The notes under the pieces: model-generated
Seen by the model: only the letters and a program-made list of their open reading frames with translations
What the model was told of the DNA's origin: nothing
The model's database searches: none
In this document: in pieces, positions 13,023 through 24,954 of the stretch
Layout: each line of letters starts with the position of its first letter
Numbering within the stretch: position 1 is the stretch's first letter
Assembly (NCBI GenBank): GCA_015698045.1
Contig: BLAL01000011.1
Coordinates: forward strand, 2,296,501 to 2,360,500
DNA length: 64,000 nucleotides
Source of the DNA: Rhizophagus clarus
Taxonomy: Eukaryota > Glomeromycota > Glomeromycetes > Glomerales > Glomeraceae
Reading direction: 5' to 3'
Program-made: the position numbers and the translations under genes

Positions 13023-15040
13023 TTTTAAAGGAAAAAATATATATATATTATTATACATATTTGGTTTTTTTTATAACGATAATGTTATGGTTTTTAATGA
13101 TTATTCAAATGAACTAATGAAAAATTCTTTCATATTTTTTTATCCCTTATATTTATTTTACATATTTAAAAAGGGAAAACAGAGGAGAAAATAAAAATAT
13201 TTATTTCTTTTTTTTTCTCCTCTTCTGTACAAAATATTTCAACAATTGTTTTATATATATTTTTTACATTTTTCTTTTTCTTCCTTTTGCATTTTGCATC
13301 AAACTTTTTCTCATTTAGTGTCTTTTTACCCCTCTTTCCTTCGACTTTGTAACATTTCCCTTTTTTATTTTTTTTTATTTTTTTTTTTTTTTCCTTCCTT
13401 TGGGTTGGGTATTTTCATTATAACTATAGCAGACTTGTGTATATTGGGCATTTCAGGGAACAATTGAATTCTATGATTGGTTTTTTAGTAACAAAAAGTA
13501 TTTTTTTTTTCATTTATTTTATTGTTTCAAAAAAAGATATTTTTATTATCTTACTTCAAATAAAGTATATTATATATTGTAATGAAGTATCTATTTGAAT
13601 GGACATTGTCGCATAATTCAGTAAATATATATATATTTTTTTTTCTATTTTAAAAAAAAGATAGTAATTTGATTTAATATTTAGTTTCAGATTTTTTTTT
13701 TTTTTTTTTTTTTTTTTGGAGATTTTTCTTGTAATTAAATTTTTTTTTTTTATTTATAATAATAAATAAGCGGAGCAATTCTTTTTAATGACCTAAGTTT
13801 TTGGTTGTTTTTTTTTTTTTTTTGAATTATAATAGCGTCATGTTCGAATGATGTCTTTGATATCTTTGATATGCAAAAGCATTATTCTTGACCTGTACCA
13901 CAAGGCTTATCTTAACCTGCATATAGGTTAGCTCCACGAGGAGAATCAAGTCCGATATTTTTCGCACCAGATATGGAATTATATAATGTCTTTAAATTTT
14001 ACCAAAAATAGATTATATTTTAAAATAATTTTTTTGAAGGAGTAGTGTAGTGCCAGTGTGTACTCAGTCGTCGCACTGTACTGTAATTTTAATTTATAGA
14101 ATTTATAGAAAGTTCGTTATAGAAAATCCATATGAATGAGAATGCAAATGGCATTTTTTATGAAATAAAAAATCACAATTTCGCGTGACTCGTTACGCAA
14201 AAATAAGCGTAGGACAAGAAAAAAGATAAGAAGTCAAACAATGAAAATAAATAAATAAATAAATAAAATATAAATATAAATATATTCATAACATATATAT
14301 ATATTTATTTATGTGTTGTTTATATTATATATATATATACACAATTTTTTTTTTTTTTTAAAAAAAAAAAAAAACAAATAAAACATCATTATAAACAAAA
14401 ATGCAAAAAAAAAAAATTTTTTTTTTAGTTCAGTCACTCTTTTTTTACGCGTCACCAATTGATTGGTAATCTGGTAAATCGGTAAAAAATTATTCTTAAT
14501 AAAGTTTGTTGGGATTGTTACGCATATATGATAAAATAGCAAAAAGCAAAGAGATTCGCAAATCATCGCATCGCGGTAATACATAATTAACTAGATTTAC
14601 CGCATAAAATAGCTTTAAAAAAAAAAGATACGGGGAATATCTTTTATTAGTTTGTCTATCTTTTTTTAAGGGGTAAAAATTTTCACATAATTATGCATGA
14701 TATGCATTAGGTAAAAAATTATAAATAGGAAAGTCACGTGTCACTAGCACATTTATATATCAATATAATTTAAAACATTATTTATTTTTTATTTATTTAT
14801 TTATTTATTTATTTTTAAGTGTCAGATTTTTTTTTTTTTATAGCTCTTTAATAAAAGTCGTTGAATTTTATTTATTCACTGCTGAGGCCTTTTATAGTAT
14901 CGTTATATTCTAAATTAACAGTTAACATAATTTAATTCACGTGATAAGGTTGATTTAATCCACGTGATGAGGTATTTACTGATTATCAACAAAAAAAAAA
15001 GCGAGATTTACATAATTTTTTTTTTCCTAAAAAGAAAAAA
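13023..15040. other. intergenic gap, T-rich
   Basis: This 2-kb gap lies between the 3' end of the CP2-family gene and the start of Pwp1. It contains many poly-T runs, AT dinucleotide repeats (about 14299-14340) and a TAAA/ATTT tetranucleotide run (about 14775-14815). Two CACGTG motifs near the right end are listed separately. I see no coding region or structured RNA. Confidence 0.5.
14938..14966. promoter_or_regulatory. two CACGTGA E-box-like sites upstream of Pwp1
   Basis: CACGTG occurs at 14938-14943 and 14961-14966, each followed by AT, 75-103 bases before the Pwp1 ATG at 15041. CACGTGA is the core bound by Cbf1/USF-type bHLH proteins in fungi. A related GTCACGTGTC site lies at about 14732. 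The role is inferred from spacing and from the same motif upstream of uS12m. Confidence 0.45.
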
Positions 15041-17209
15041 ATGATTTCGGCAATATATTGGGTTCGTAAAGGTTTAGCAGCAGAAATACCAGAAAAATAT
15101 GAACTTGATGATAAAGAATATGACAGAATAAATCAATTGGCAGCAATTCCATTAGAAGAAACGGAGGAAATCCCTGAAAAGTATTTATATGTATTATTTT
15201 ATTTTTATTATTATTTCCATTTTTATTTTTATTTTTTATGTTTTTTTCACAAATGAAATTATTAATGAAATTATTAAAAGATCATTATTTATTAATTCTA
15301 TGTAGTAATCAGAATAAGATGACTGATGATAGTGAAATTGATCCCGAATTGGCCAAATATAATTTAGATCAATATGATGATGATGAGGAAGATGGACAAC
15401 GTAATATAGAAAATTTTTAAAGTATTTATTTAGTTAAAACAAACTTGTTAATGAATTTAAACATAAATGATTCAATTTTTTCAATTTTCAATTTTCACTT
15501 TCAAAAAAAAAAAAAAAAAAAAAAAAAATTTAATTAATTTCATGATTTAGCAATGACATTATTTGGAAATATGAAAGGATTGGCGTATTATGCTTCAAAC
15601 GAAGATGATCCATACATAACTATTAATGATGAGGTAAATATATATTCCCTTTGTACATCTATACATCATGATTATGTTATAAACGTTCAAATACTTATAG
15701 GATGATGAAAAAGAGGATGTACGAATTCTACCAACTGATAATATCTTAGTAGCGGCAAAAACTGAAGATGAGGTCTCGCAATTGGAAATTTATGTTTACG
15801 AAGAAGCCGAGGATAATCTCTATGTACATCATGATATAATGTTACCATCCTTTCCTTTATGCCTGGAATGGTTAGATTTTAGATTGGGTAGAAAAGAAGG
15901 AACCGAAGGTAGTGGAAATTACATTGCCGTAGGTACATTTGATCCAGAGATTGAAATTTGGGATCTCGATACTATCGATTCAATGTATCCCGATGCAATA
16001 TTAGGAAAACAAGAAGGAAGTCAGAAAAAGAAGTCAAAAGTAAGATATATATATATTTTTTTCCTTCTGTAACTTTTATTTTTTTTTTCAACTTATTATT
16101 CTCGGTTTATTAGAAGCCGAATGCTGATTATCATATCGATTCGGTTATGTCATTATCATGGAATAAGAATCATAGGTAACAAAATGTTCTTCAAATTAAA
16201 TATTTTGTTTAAAATATTTATCTTCTTTTTATGTGTAGAAATTTATTAGCAAGTTCTTCTGCTGACACTACTGTAAAATTATGGGATCTTCAATCTTTAA
16301 AATGTGCGCATTCCTTTAACCATCACCAAGACAAGGTAAATCGTTTTATTAAAATGATTCATTTAATATTATCAATTTTATTAATATATTATTTGATAGG
16401 TTCAACAAGTTGAATGGCATCCAATAGACTCAACAATTTTGCTTACGGCTTCTTTTGACAAAAGTGTTGCAGCATTTGATAGTCGCGCTCCTACAAGTGT
16501 TTCATTTTGGAATCTTGGTGACGCAGACCCGGAATGCATTAAATGGGATCCATTTTTACCGCAATATTTTTATGTTAGCTTAGAAACTGGTTTAGTATTA
16601 TATTTTGATGTTAGAAATTTTAATCAAGTATCTCCTGTTTTCACTTTACATGCTCATGACTCTGCTGTATCGTCATTGGATGTAAGTAGTTCTATTCGAG
16701 GATGTATAATAACGGGATCTACTGATAAGTTGGTTAAAGTTTGGGATGTTAAAGATATGAAACCTAATATGGTCACAAGTCGAGATTTAGGAGTGGTAAC
16801 TATTTTTCTTATTTAATTATTTTTTATATTCTCATATTTATCTTCCTTTTTCTTTTTTTGAAGGGTAAAGTTTTTACCGCACAATTTTGTCCAGATTCAC
16901 CTTTTCAATTAGCTGTAGCTGGTTCGGAAGGAAAGGTGTTTATTTGGGATTTATCAAGCAATGCTGGAATACGTAATTCATTCAAAGGAAGATGTACTGT
17001 TCCATTTTCAAACGATTCGACAATTGTAGAAGTAAGTATGACTAAAATAAATTTAAATTATTATTATTAATTTGAATCTAATGTATTGTAATTTTTTGAA
17101 GAAACCTCCTGTTACATTAACACTCGATGAAAGTGATCGTGAAGAAGAGGATGATGATGATGACGATGATATGGAGGAAATCGAAGATGATAGTGGAGAT
17201 GATGTATAA
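15041..17209 (+). CDS. PWP1: Pwp1, WD-repeat ribosome biogenesis factor
   Basis: Nine exons (15041-15180, 15306-15400, 15551-15633, 15701-16039, 16114-16175, 16239-16335, 16400-16795, 16864-17031, 17102-17209) sum to 1488 nt, or 495 residues, matching the roughly 500 of the family. The start MISAIYWVRKGLAAEIPEKY is the conserved Pwp1 N-terminus. WD-type repeats include LLASSSADTTVKLWDLQS, LTASFDKSVAAFDSR, IITGSTDKLVKVWDV and LAVAGSEGKVFIWDLSS. The C-terminus is an acidic Asp/Glu tract (about residues 470-495), common in nucleolar proteins. Pwp1 acts in 60S pre-rRNA processing in the nucleolus. All introns carry standard donors, and the frame is maintained across every junction. Confidence 0.93.
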
Positions 17210-18477
17210 TAATTATTTAGTATAATTAATATAATTTTATATAATATCTCGTTATTTATGTTCTAAAAATTTGAAAACTTATTATTATAAATATAAATAG
17301 CCATACAAAGTTTTATTTGCATTAAAACACATTCATATTTCTATTTTTTCAAAAATCGTAAACATCCTACTGATGGGAGTTAAAAAGCTAACAGTTAGTC
17401 AAAAAGAAAGCATACTATTAAATTACGAAATAAGCAATTATAAAGAAAAAATTGGAGATCATTGAAAAATAATTGACTCAAAGGTGATTCTTTTACTTAA
17501 GAAGCAGTTATAAATTAGTAGAGATACAAAATTTGAAATTATTTTTTGCATCAGATCTATCTTTCCTACCTAAACTTTTACATACTTCATGACCCTGAGT
17601 CCTTAAAACAAAATTAAAAATTGGATGAAATTAACAAATTAACATTTCCTATAAAGAACCAATCTAAATATATTAATCATTTAATAAATATAAAATTTAT
17701 CATGTTGGAAATTTGGAATTAAAAGATCATTTTAAGAAACATTTAAAAATTGAAAAAATTAAAATTATTTTACAAGAAAATTATTAATTTTTGTAATGAT
17801 TGTTATGCTTATTTTAAATGAGTTTGACAAATTTACATCTTTCCAAAATCTATCTAAAAAAAAAAAAATATATATATATATATATTATATATGAAAAAAA
17901 AAAAATTATAAGAAATGAAAGGTAAGGTTAATAATTTGTTATAAAGAAGAAATGATAAAGGAAAGTATGTTCAGAGAAATAAAAAAGAAAAAAAAAAATT
18001 TTTAAAAAAATAGAGCTATTTACATATAACCTCAATTTATCACAAATATTTTAAACAGGGTTATTTCTAGCCTTTGTAAAAAATTTTTTCTTTTTTTTCC
18101 AAAATTTATATTTCCTCCAAAATATTAAAATAGACAACACAATAGTTCTCAATTGGGTGAAAAAAGAAATATTAACAAGAAATTACGGACATTAATAAGT
18201 TATATTGAAGAAATGAAGCCGTAAAAATGATTCTTCGAAAAAAAGGAAAACAAAAAAAAAAAAAAAAAATTAAATGTAAAAAAAAAAAAATCATCACAAA
18301 GTTTGTGTAAAAATGTGAAAAAAAATTTCAATCGTGAAATACAGGTTATCATCCTTTCCATTTTTTCATTTTTTTTTTTTCTTGTTGTTCTTTTACACCC
18401 GACCGTAAAAAAATATATATTTAAAAAAACTGTCTTTTCCGAATGTCTCTTTTTAAAGATATAATTTGTTCAAGTCC
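17210..18477. other. intergenic region between convergent genes
   Basis: This 1.27-kb AT-rich spacer lies between the 3' ends of Pwp1 (+) and the F-box gene (-). It contains poly-A and poly-T runs and a TA repeat near 17870-17890. I see no reading frame, structured RNA or mobile element. Confidence 0.5.
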
Positions 18478-19452
18478 TTAGATATTCTCAAACAAGACCA
18501 CAGATAAATATTCCGCGAGTTGCCATTTTGAAGGAGGTTTGAATTTGTCCATAATATATTGTTGTAAACAAAAGAAATTAAGCTGATCTTGAATAAGGCT
18601 AGTCCACTTAAGATATACAGGTTCAGGAGAAAGTGATGCAAAGAGTTCACTATTTCTAATATTATCGTTATTAGAAGATCCAATATTGCTATTATGACTG
18701 CTATTATTTGTATTAGTGTCCTTGCTAGAACTTGAAGTTGTAATTGTAGATACAGCTGCAATATCTGCTCTTAATTTTTTAGTAAAATCCTCAAAAGCTA
18801 TAGCTTCGAATTCTTGATCAGCTTGGACCGTTGAAACCATCATCGAATCGATCCCACGATCCATTTGTCCACGGTAAAATTGTACCCAGCCCAAATCCTC
18901 TAAATAACATTCAACTGAATCTGCAACTGTATTTGGCCAAATATGAACATACCCAATAATTAGTAAATGAACTTTCGTTTACATGTATTTTAAATATGTA
19001 TAAAAATTGTACAAACCCTTTTGAAGAGAATCCCAGTCATGCGCATAATAATAGTTTACAGTCAACATATTATGCAAAAATAAACTAAATCTTTCCACTA
19101 TATGCATGACTCTCTCTTGTCTTCTTAAGGCCCTTTTTGGGCCAGGTAGTTCACTAGAAATTCCTGGTGGTTCTGGAGGTGCATTTATAGTGATTAGCTT
19201 TTTAGCAAACTCAGTCTCTAAAGGAAAACGCCATTCATTCGCTAACTTTAAGAGATCTTCGGGTGGAATATCACGACTTTGTTTCGCAAACCATAATTGA
19301 GCTGTAACAGTATGTGGACCTGTTAAGGTACGAAATAAATGATTGGTAGAAGACAAAGAACGTAGATCTTTAGCATTGTCAATACAAAAGATTATAAGGA
19401 AAAGGATTTCAGTCGGAAGAGAGGTTAACTGTATTGGCATACGGGGAGCCAT
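18478..19452 (-). CDS. F-box protein
   Basis: Exons 19452-19017 and 18971-18478 join to 930 nt, or 309 residues. The intron is only 45 nt (GTTTGT donor, AAAG acceptor), but removing it keeps the frame and brings VHLLIIGYVHIW... into line with the second half. Residues about 8-48 (LTSLPTEILFLIIFCIDNAK followed by DLRSLSSTNHLFRTL) are a typical F-box, which would recruit Skp1 and an SCF ubiquitin ligase. The rest is mixed helical with a Ser/Asn-rich linker at about residues 215-245. No WD or LRR substrate-binding repeats are visible, so the substrate is unknown. The 3' end faces Pwp1. Confidence 0.75.
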
Positions 19453-19980
19453 GTTTATTTTTTTTTAAAAAAAAAAAAATATTTGACTTAGGCTACTGAA
19501 AAGCTCACACTGGGAATGCTAAGTTTTTGTTGGTTTATTTTTACACAAATACTCAAAAATAATGTTTGTTATTAAATTTTTTGATTAAAAGTTTGACTAA
19601 CCGCGAAAAAAGGAAAAAAGGAGTGGTGGCTGGTGAGTATAAGTAGAGGTGTGCGAAAAAGATGGTGAAAAATGGAGGAAAGTTGGAGGGTTGAGAAAAC
19701 GATTGATAACCTGTAATTAGTATTAAGGAGCAAGCAAATACATGAATATAGGTATAAATAAATAAACAATTTGATATGCGATCCACTGTTTGCAAAGCCA
19801 CACCACACACTGTGCATCTTAAATTTATGAATTATTTATTAAGTTTGAATCTAAAACCTGATTAAATGGAAATTGAAATTGTCTTGATTATCATTTGGAA
19901 AACATTTTATTTAATGAAGTTTCGCTAATTTATGTTACACAGACCATATTTTCCAAGTTTTTAATTGATAATTCGGAAAA

Positions 19981-20062
19981 TCACGTGAATAAAAAATTTT
20001 GTAATAAAAGCGAAACTTTTATCACTTAGTTAAATTATATTTATTTTTATTTAAAACACGTG
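19981..20062. promoter_or_regulatory. two CACGTGA sites upstream of uS12m
   Basis: TCACGTGA occurs at 19981-19988, and CACGTG followed by AC at 20057-20062, only 4 bases before the ATG at 20067. The same core sits upstream of Pwp1. A shared bHLH factor acting on ribosome-related genes is an inference. Confidence 0.4.
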
Positions 20063-20066
20063 ACAA

Positions 20067-20627
20067 ATGAACTCTTTACGCGCGATGTTATTTCGACCCA
20101 TTTCTTCCGTTCCTATTTTAATACCGAAAATAACAGCTTTTTTCTCTGTTCGCACGTATCAACAACCTCTTTCAACTTCATACGCAACACTTAATCAAGT
20201 AATGCGTGGTATGCGAAAGTCTAGAACTAAACTTTCGAAATCGCCCGCTTTAGAAGGGAACTTTCAAAAGAAAGGAGTTTGTAATAAGATTTACACCACA
20301 AAACCAAAGAAGCCCAATTCTGCCGAACGTAAAGTTGCTCGTGTTAAACTTTCCACTGGCAAATTTGTGACAGCATATATACCGGGAGAAGGTCATAACT
20401 TGGTAAGGAAGGAGGTTTTTAGTTGTTCGATAAAATTTTTTTTTTTAAAAAATTTCTCTGTGTAGAGTGAGCATTGCGTTGTTCTTGTGCGAGGCGGACG
20501 TGTTAAAGATTTGCCTGGTGTTAGATATCATCTTATTAGGGGAGCTTTAGATTTTGCAGGTGTACCAAATAGAGCTACTTCTCGTTCAAAATACGGAACA
20601 AAGAAACCAAAAGCACCAGTTAAATAA
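20067..20627 (+). CDS. mitochondrial small-subunit ribosomal protein uS12m
   Basis: Exons 20067-20402 and 20466-20627 join to 498 nt, or 165 residues. The first 35 or so residues are Arg/Ser/Pro-rich without acidic residues, as in a mitochondrial targeting peptide. The mature part is a textbook S12: [60 protein letters not shown] and [19 protein letters not shown]12 lines the decoding centre of the ribosome. The start fits because it includes the presequence and lies just after an A-rich leader. Upstream CACGTG sites may regulate it. Confidence 0.95.
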
Positions 20628-20775
20628 ATTTTTTTTTCACGGATAAATTTTTTTACTACTTAATCTAAGTAACTTAGGTTTTTTTGTTGGCGCAGTTAAA
20701 GTATTAAACACTGCATAAAAGAGATCATCAGAAATTAAAAAAAAAAAGCGGACATTTTTTTTTCTTATCTTTATC

Positions 20776-23442
20776 ATGTCATCAAATTTAATAAAACCTT
20801 CAATTCTCTCACATTCCCCAAAAAGGTATAATAACTTGTTATCTTATCTAGTTAGTTTAGTGACTTTAGTCATTAATTATATATACAAAATAAATTTATT
20901 TTTGACAAATAGTTTTATTTCGGTTCTGAGATCTTATGGAATTACTAAATTTCACGTACATTTTAATCGAAAAACAGGGAGAGTTATGGCATCCCACCCC
21001 GTTTTACAACCTATTGGAGAGTAAGAATAACTCTTTTTTCAAAAATTTTTGTTCTTAAAAAAGGCTTTTTTAACTTTATAAAGTATGTTTTGTTTTCTCG
21101 AAACAATAGTTATTTTGTTCAAGAGGGAATTGATTTTGATAAACATGAAGGAATTTTTGGCCAGGTTCGAATATATTCTTAGGAATGATATTTTATGTAT
21201 TGAAAAATTTTAATTAATTTTTAACTTTTGAACTTTCTAAATAAAATCTAAAAGATCGGTCCTAAATCTGGTGTACTGCAGGTATATTTCCTGTTTCATT
21301 CATTACGTTTAGATTATAAATTTTCACGTGACAGTCAAGTTTCTTTAGGGAGCATTTGCACATAGGACCTGTCGGGGTGCTGCGGCTGGCGGTGTTCGAA
21401 ATTGGAGCTATAATAGTATAGAAGATTGGTTTCGCGATGGAATTCGCTTATCTAGAGGGATGACACATAAAAATGCTCTTGCCGAGTTATGGTTTGTAAT
21501 GTCTTTGTTAAAATTTTGTTAAACGAGTTTCTTGTACTATTATAATTATTATTAGGTGGGGAGGGGGGAAAGGCGTAATAGCTAGAAACTCCGGAGTTGG
21601 ATTGTAAGTAACGTTAATTATATAATTTTTATTTTATTTTTTTTTTTTTCTAATTTTTTAATATTAGAATAATTTTAATTAATAGAGAGGAAGGAGCTTC
21701 TCCTTTACAACGTCGTTTAGTTTTTGAAGAATACGGTCTATTTATTAGGTATGGAATTTGATACAACATGGTTTAAAATTAAAAAACATTTAAAATTAAA
21801 AATGTATATATATATATATTTTTTTATTCTTCAAAAGTTCGTTGAAAGGTTGTTATGTGACAGCTGAAGATGTAGGAACGAAAGATGAAGATATGTCAGC
21901 AATTTTTTCAAAAACACGGTTTATTACTTGTATTCCACCAGAGGTAGGTTTATTCGAAAGTCTAAGCGATAATTTCATTGTCTACACTAAATTTCTTCAT
22001 CCATTTTTATTTTCATAGTATGGTGGCAGCGGAAATCCAAGTTCACCAACGGTATTGTGTTATTTCCTTCCTAGTCACATTTATCTTGTTTATTTAATTA
22101 TTAACGTCACTTTATACAAAGGCAAGAGGAGTTGTTCGTGCACTTGAAGCCGCTTTTTCACACATAGGTAGAAAATCGTTAGAAGGCGCTACGATTGCTG
22201 TTCAGGTAACAATAATGTAAAATTACCACTAAAGTAATTTTTTCTTACATATTACTATCTAATTTAAAGGGAGTTGGCCACGTCGGTTCCAATTTTATAC
22301 AATTTTTACTTGAAAAACGTGTCAATCACATTATTGCTTGTGACGTAGATCCACAAAAAATTCAAGTTGCAAAAAAAAGGTTTAGGGAATTTTGTGATGA
22401 AAGAGTTGAATTTCGATTAACTAAGCAAGATGATCGTTCGATTTTATATGAAGGTAAATAATTTTTAAAAGCTTTAATTATTTCTTTTTAAAACGTATTT
22501 TACCTTTTTATTACTTTTTATTAAAATAGACGTTGATGCCGTTTCACCTTGTGGGATTGGTAATATATTGACTCCACAAACAATCAAAGATATTAAAGCA
22601 AAAATCATTTGTGGCGCAGCCAACAATCAGTTGGGAGGTAGTAACATCTGATTATGAAAATTTTATTTTATTCAATTTTATTAAATACTTTTAACTAGAT
22701 CCGGCCAAAGACGATAAACTACTTGCTGAACGAGGAATCATTTATGTACCAGGTATGAAAAACCTTTATTAGCCCTTTTCAATTCCGGTCGGTTGTATTT
22801 TACGGTTGGTTTGTGTTGTGCCAATAGGATTGTTTATTTACGGTCTCCCTAAAAACCAAAAAAAATATTGGTTTAAAAGGTCGGTCACGTAAACAATGCA
22901 GGAAGTCCTGGCCAACCAAATTAAACTTCAACCAGCCGAAAAATGCAACCGACCGGAATTGAAAGGGCTATTGTCGCTTAACTTGTTCTTACGTCTTAAT
23001 CTAAATTAATCTTTTATAAACAGATTTTTTGGCCAATCGAATGGGTAAATTTAATTAAATTAGTTATTTAAATAATTTATGAATAATAACAATATCTTTT
23101 TTTAGGAATTGTCAATTGCGCTGACGAACAATATGGTTATATTGACAGCGATCCATTTGTTGAAAAGCATTTAGGTGATTCATGGGAGGTTCGTAAATCG
23201 TAGATTTATTACTTATCTAAGTAATATATAAAAGTTAATATTAATTCAAAATTGACTTTTTTTTCTAGAATTCGATATATAATTGTACAAAATTAATTCT
23301 AGATAAAGCTAAAGTAACAAAACGAACACCACAAGAAATAGCAATAGAATTAGCGGAACAAAAATCTTTTATAGAACATCCAATTAGAGGTCATCGTGGT
23401 ATTCAAATTATCGAAAGTGTGATAAAAAATCAAATCAGTTAA
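20776..23442 (+). CDS. Glu/Leu/Phe/Val-family amino acid dehydrogenase
   Basis: Sixteen exons (20776-20825, 20913-21020, 21110-21164, 21255-21281, 21349-21491, 21556-21603, 21686-21748, 21838-21943, 22019-22051, 22122-22205, 22270-22453, 22530-22637, 22699-22752, 23024-23044, 23106-23188, 23269-23442) sum to 1341 nt, or 446 residues. Exon 4 (27 nt) and exon 14 (21 nt) are microexons. The N-terminal substrate domain has RTCRGAAAGGVRNW, LSRGMTHKNALAELWWGGGK (the Lys in MTHKNA is the likely substrate or catalytic Lys) and YVTAEDVGTKDEDM. The NAD domain has AVQGVGHVGSNFIQFL and ends its second strand in CDVDPQK, where Asp favours NAD. ICGAANNQL and NCADEQYGY follow. The fold is the oxidative deaminase family; size and motifs look closer to Leu/Phe-type enzymes than to fungal GDH. 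The first intron is 87 nt and in frame without a stop, so its removal is not certain. Confidence 0.85.
22771..22969. mobile_element. foldback MITE in intron 13 of the dehydrogenase gene
   Basis: The 199-bp insert begins AGCCCTTTTCAATTCCGGTC and ends with its complement; the perfect inverted repeat is about 24 bp (22771-22794 and 22946-22969). Further inside, GTTTATTTACG and CGTAAACAAT pair as well, as do GGTTGG and CCAACC segments. Flanks are compatible with either a 3-bp ATT duplication or a TA duplication with ends starting GCCC, so the superfamily (Harbinger-like or mariner-like) is unresolved. It enlarges the intron to 271 nt against a usual 60-90. Confidence 0.8.
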
Positions 23443-23629
23443 TTAAAAAAAATAAATTATAAATAAATTTATGATAATTAAAAAAAAAAGAAAGTTTTTC
23501 GTTATGTATATTTATGCAGTGAGATGCATTAATATAATAAGGTGCCGTTACTTTCAACGCCACTTTCAAATCATTTTCGGACTTTCTTGATAGAAAATAA
23601 GCAATAAAACATATATTAAATTATCGAAT

Positions 23630-24153
23630 ATGTCTTCGCAAGAAACTGATCGATTTAAATCATCCTTATTGACTGATGCTGAAATTGTTGAATTGAGAGG
23701 TAGGTCAATTATTAAACGTTGCCTCTCGAGTATATTAATAAATTTTTTTTTTTTTTTTTTCATCCATAACGTAATAGAGGTGAGAATCAAAGTATTAAAT
23801 AAGCTTATTAATTTTGTTTAACAATACTCTTTGTTGCAATAGCCCGACAAAGGACATTTGAAGGGGCATATTGGAGAACATGCCTGTCATCTTTCGGGTT
23901 CGCCTTTATTATTTTACGTATTTTTGAAAAAGATTTTTATGCGATTGGATTTGTTTACGTAGCATTTGGAGGAGCATTGTTAATTATTTCAGCTTTAAGA
24001 AGACGAGATTATTTTGATATTTTTGATAAAAATAAACCATTTGTTACAAGCGGAGGTTATGTTGCATTAACTAGTAGTATAGCTTTACTTACATATTTGG
24101 CTCTATTGATATTGATTTCAAGGTTGGATTCACCAAATACCAAAGTTCAATGA
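23630..24153 (+). CDS. DUF202-family small membrane protein
   Basis: Exons 23630-23699 and 23843-24153 join to 381 nt, or 126 residues. The block ARQRTFEGAYWRTCLSSFGF at the exon junction is the DUF202 signature (A-ERT--A--RT-L). It is followed by three hydrophobic segments at roughly residues 38-55, 63-80 and 98-118, so the protein is a three-pass membrane protein. DUF202 domains also occur at the C-terminus of vacuolar Vtc polyphosphate polymerase subunits; this is the stand-alone form, and its role is not established. The donor GTAGGT and the acceptor CAATAG give the only frame that reaches the signature. Confidence 0.8.
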
Positions 24154-24188
24154 AAAAAACATGTAATATCATTCATTCATTTTTAAAA

Positions 24189-24833
24189 CTATTTCTTTGG
24201 CTCTGAAATTTTCATCGATTGTCCTAAATCTTCCAGCTAGAAAGAAATTAAAAATTTATAAATCTAATATTTCTAATGAATATTCATAGAGAGAAATTTC
24301 ACTTACCTTTTCCATTAAATTATTTAAATTTGTCATTAAATTATTTAACTCTTGTTCTTTTTTTGTAAAACGTTCAGAATTACGTTTGAAATTTTCTTCG
24401 GAATTTTCTGCTGTCTCACTTCCTAATGGCCTAAATTAAAGTCTTAATTCATCATCATTCCTTAAAATAATAAATCACCATTACATATATATTAATATTT
24501 ACATCTCTTCATCTGGTAACCTTTCTAAAGAGATATGTTCAATTGCTAAGGAAACTTGTTTTTTATGTATTAGATCTAATTCTTTAAACATACTGTCCGA
24601 ATTCCTTCCTGGATGAAATGAAAAACCATCAACCAACAATAAAAATAATCGTAAAATCAAATATGATATACTTTACCAAAAACTCTCATCTCTCCATTGG
24701 TAAACATTTTATCCATTCTTTTAAAATCATTTTCAAGTGTATCTAAAACTTTTTCATGATCTATTGGCGGTTTAGGTAATTGAGAAGTTGTTGAAGTTGT
24801 AAATTGTGGTGTTGTTGGCGTTTGTTTTTCCAT
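24189..24833 (-). CDS. small coiled-coil protein, CCDC28-like
   Basis: Four exons (24833-24677, 24608-24503, 24430-24307, 24236-24189) join to 435 nt, or 144 residues. The N-terminal 25 residues are Thr/Pro/Gln-rich. The core (HEKVLDTLENDFKRMDKMFT, then EMRVFGRNSDSMFKELDLIH) and the C-terminal heptad region ending ELNNLMTNLNNLMEKLEDLG resemble the layout of animal CCDC28 proteins: a L--LE-DF--G---AFG block, then a C-terminal L--L--L--L segment. I infer the family from that pattern; it should be tested by profile search. Its 3' end faces the DUF202 gene and its start is 121 bases from the divergent glycosylase gene. Confidence 0.65.
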
Positions 24834-24954
24834 TTTAAGATACGCTCAAACGATAAATGGTTTTTGTAAAAGAGTTGTTACACAACACGATCACATTATT
24901 ACATAATTTTGAGGATAATTATTTCTCTTTAGACTGAAAAACTGAAAGATAGTA

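Noticed and set aside
20776..21024. Unspliced reading of the dehydrogenase N-terminus with a hydrophobic segment
   Set aside because: The 87-nt stretch 20826-20912 is in frame without stops, but it has intron-like GTATAA and AAATAG ends and would insert a membrane-like segment into a soluble enzyme; splicing is more likely though unproven.
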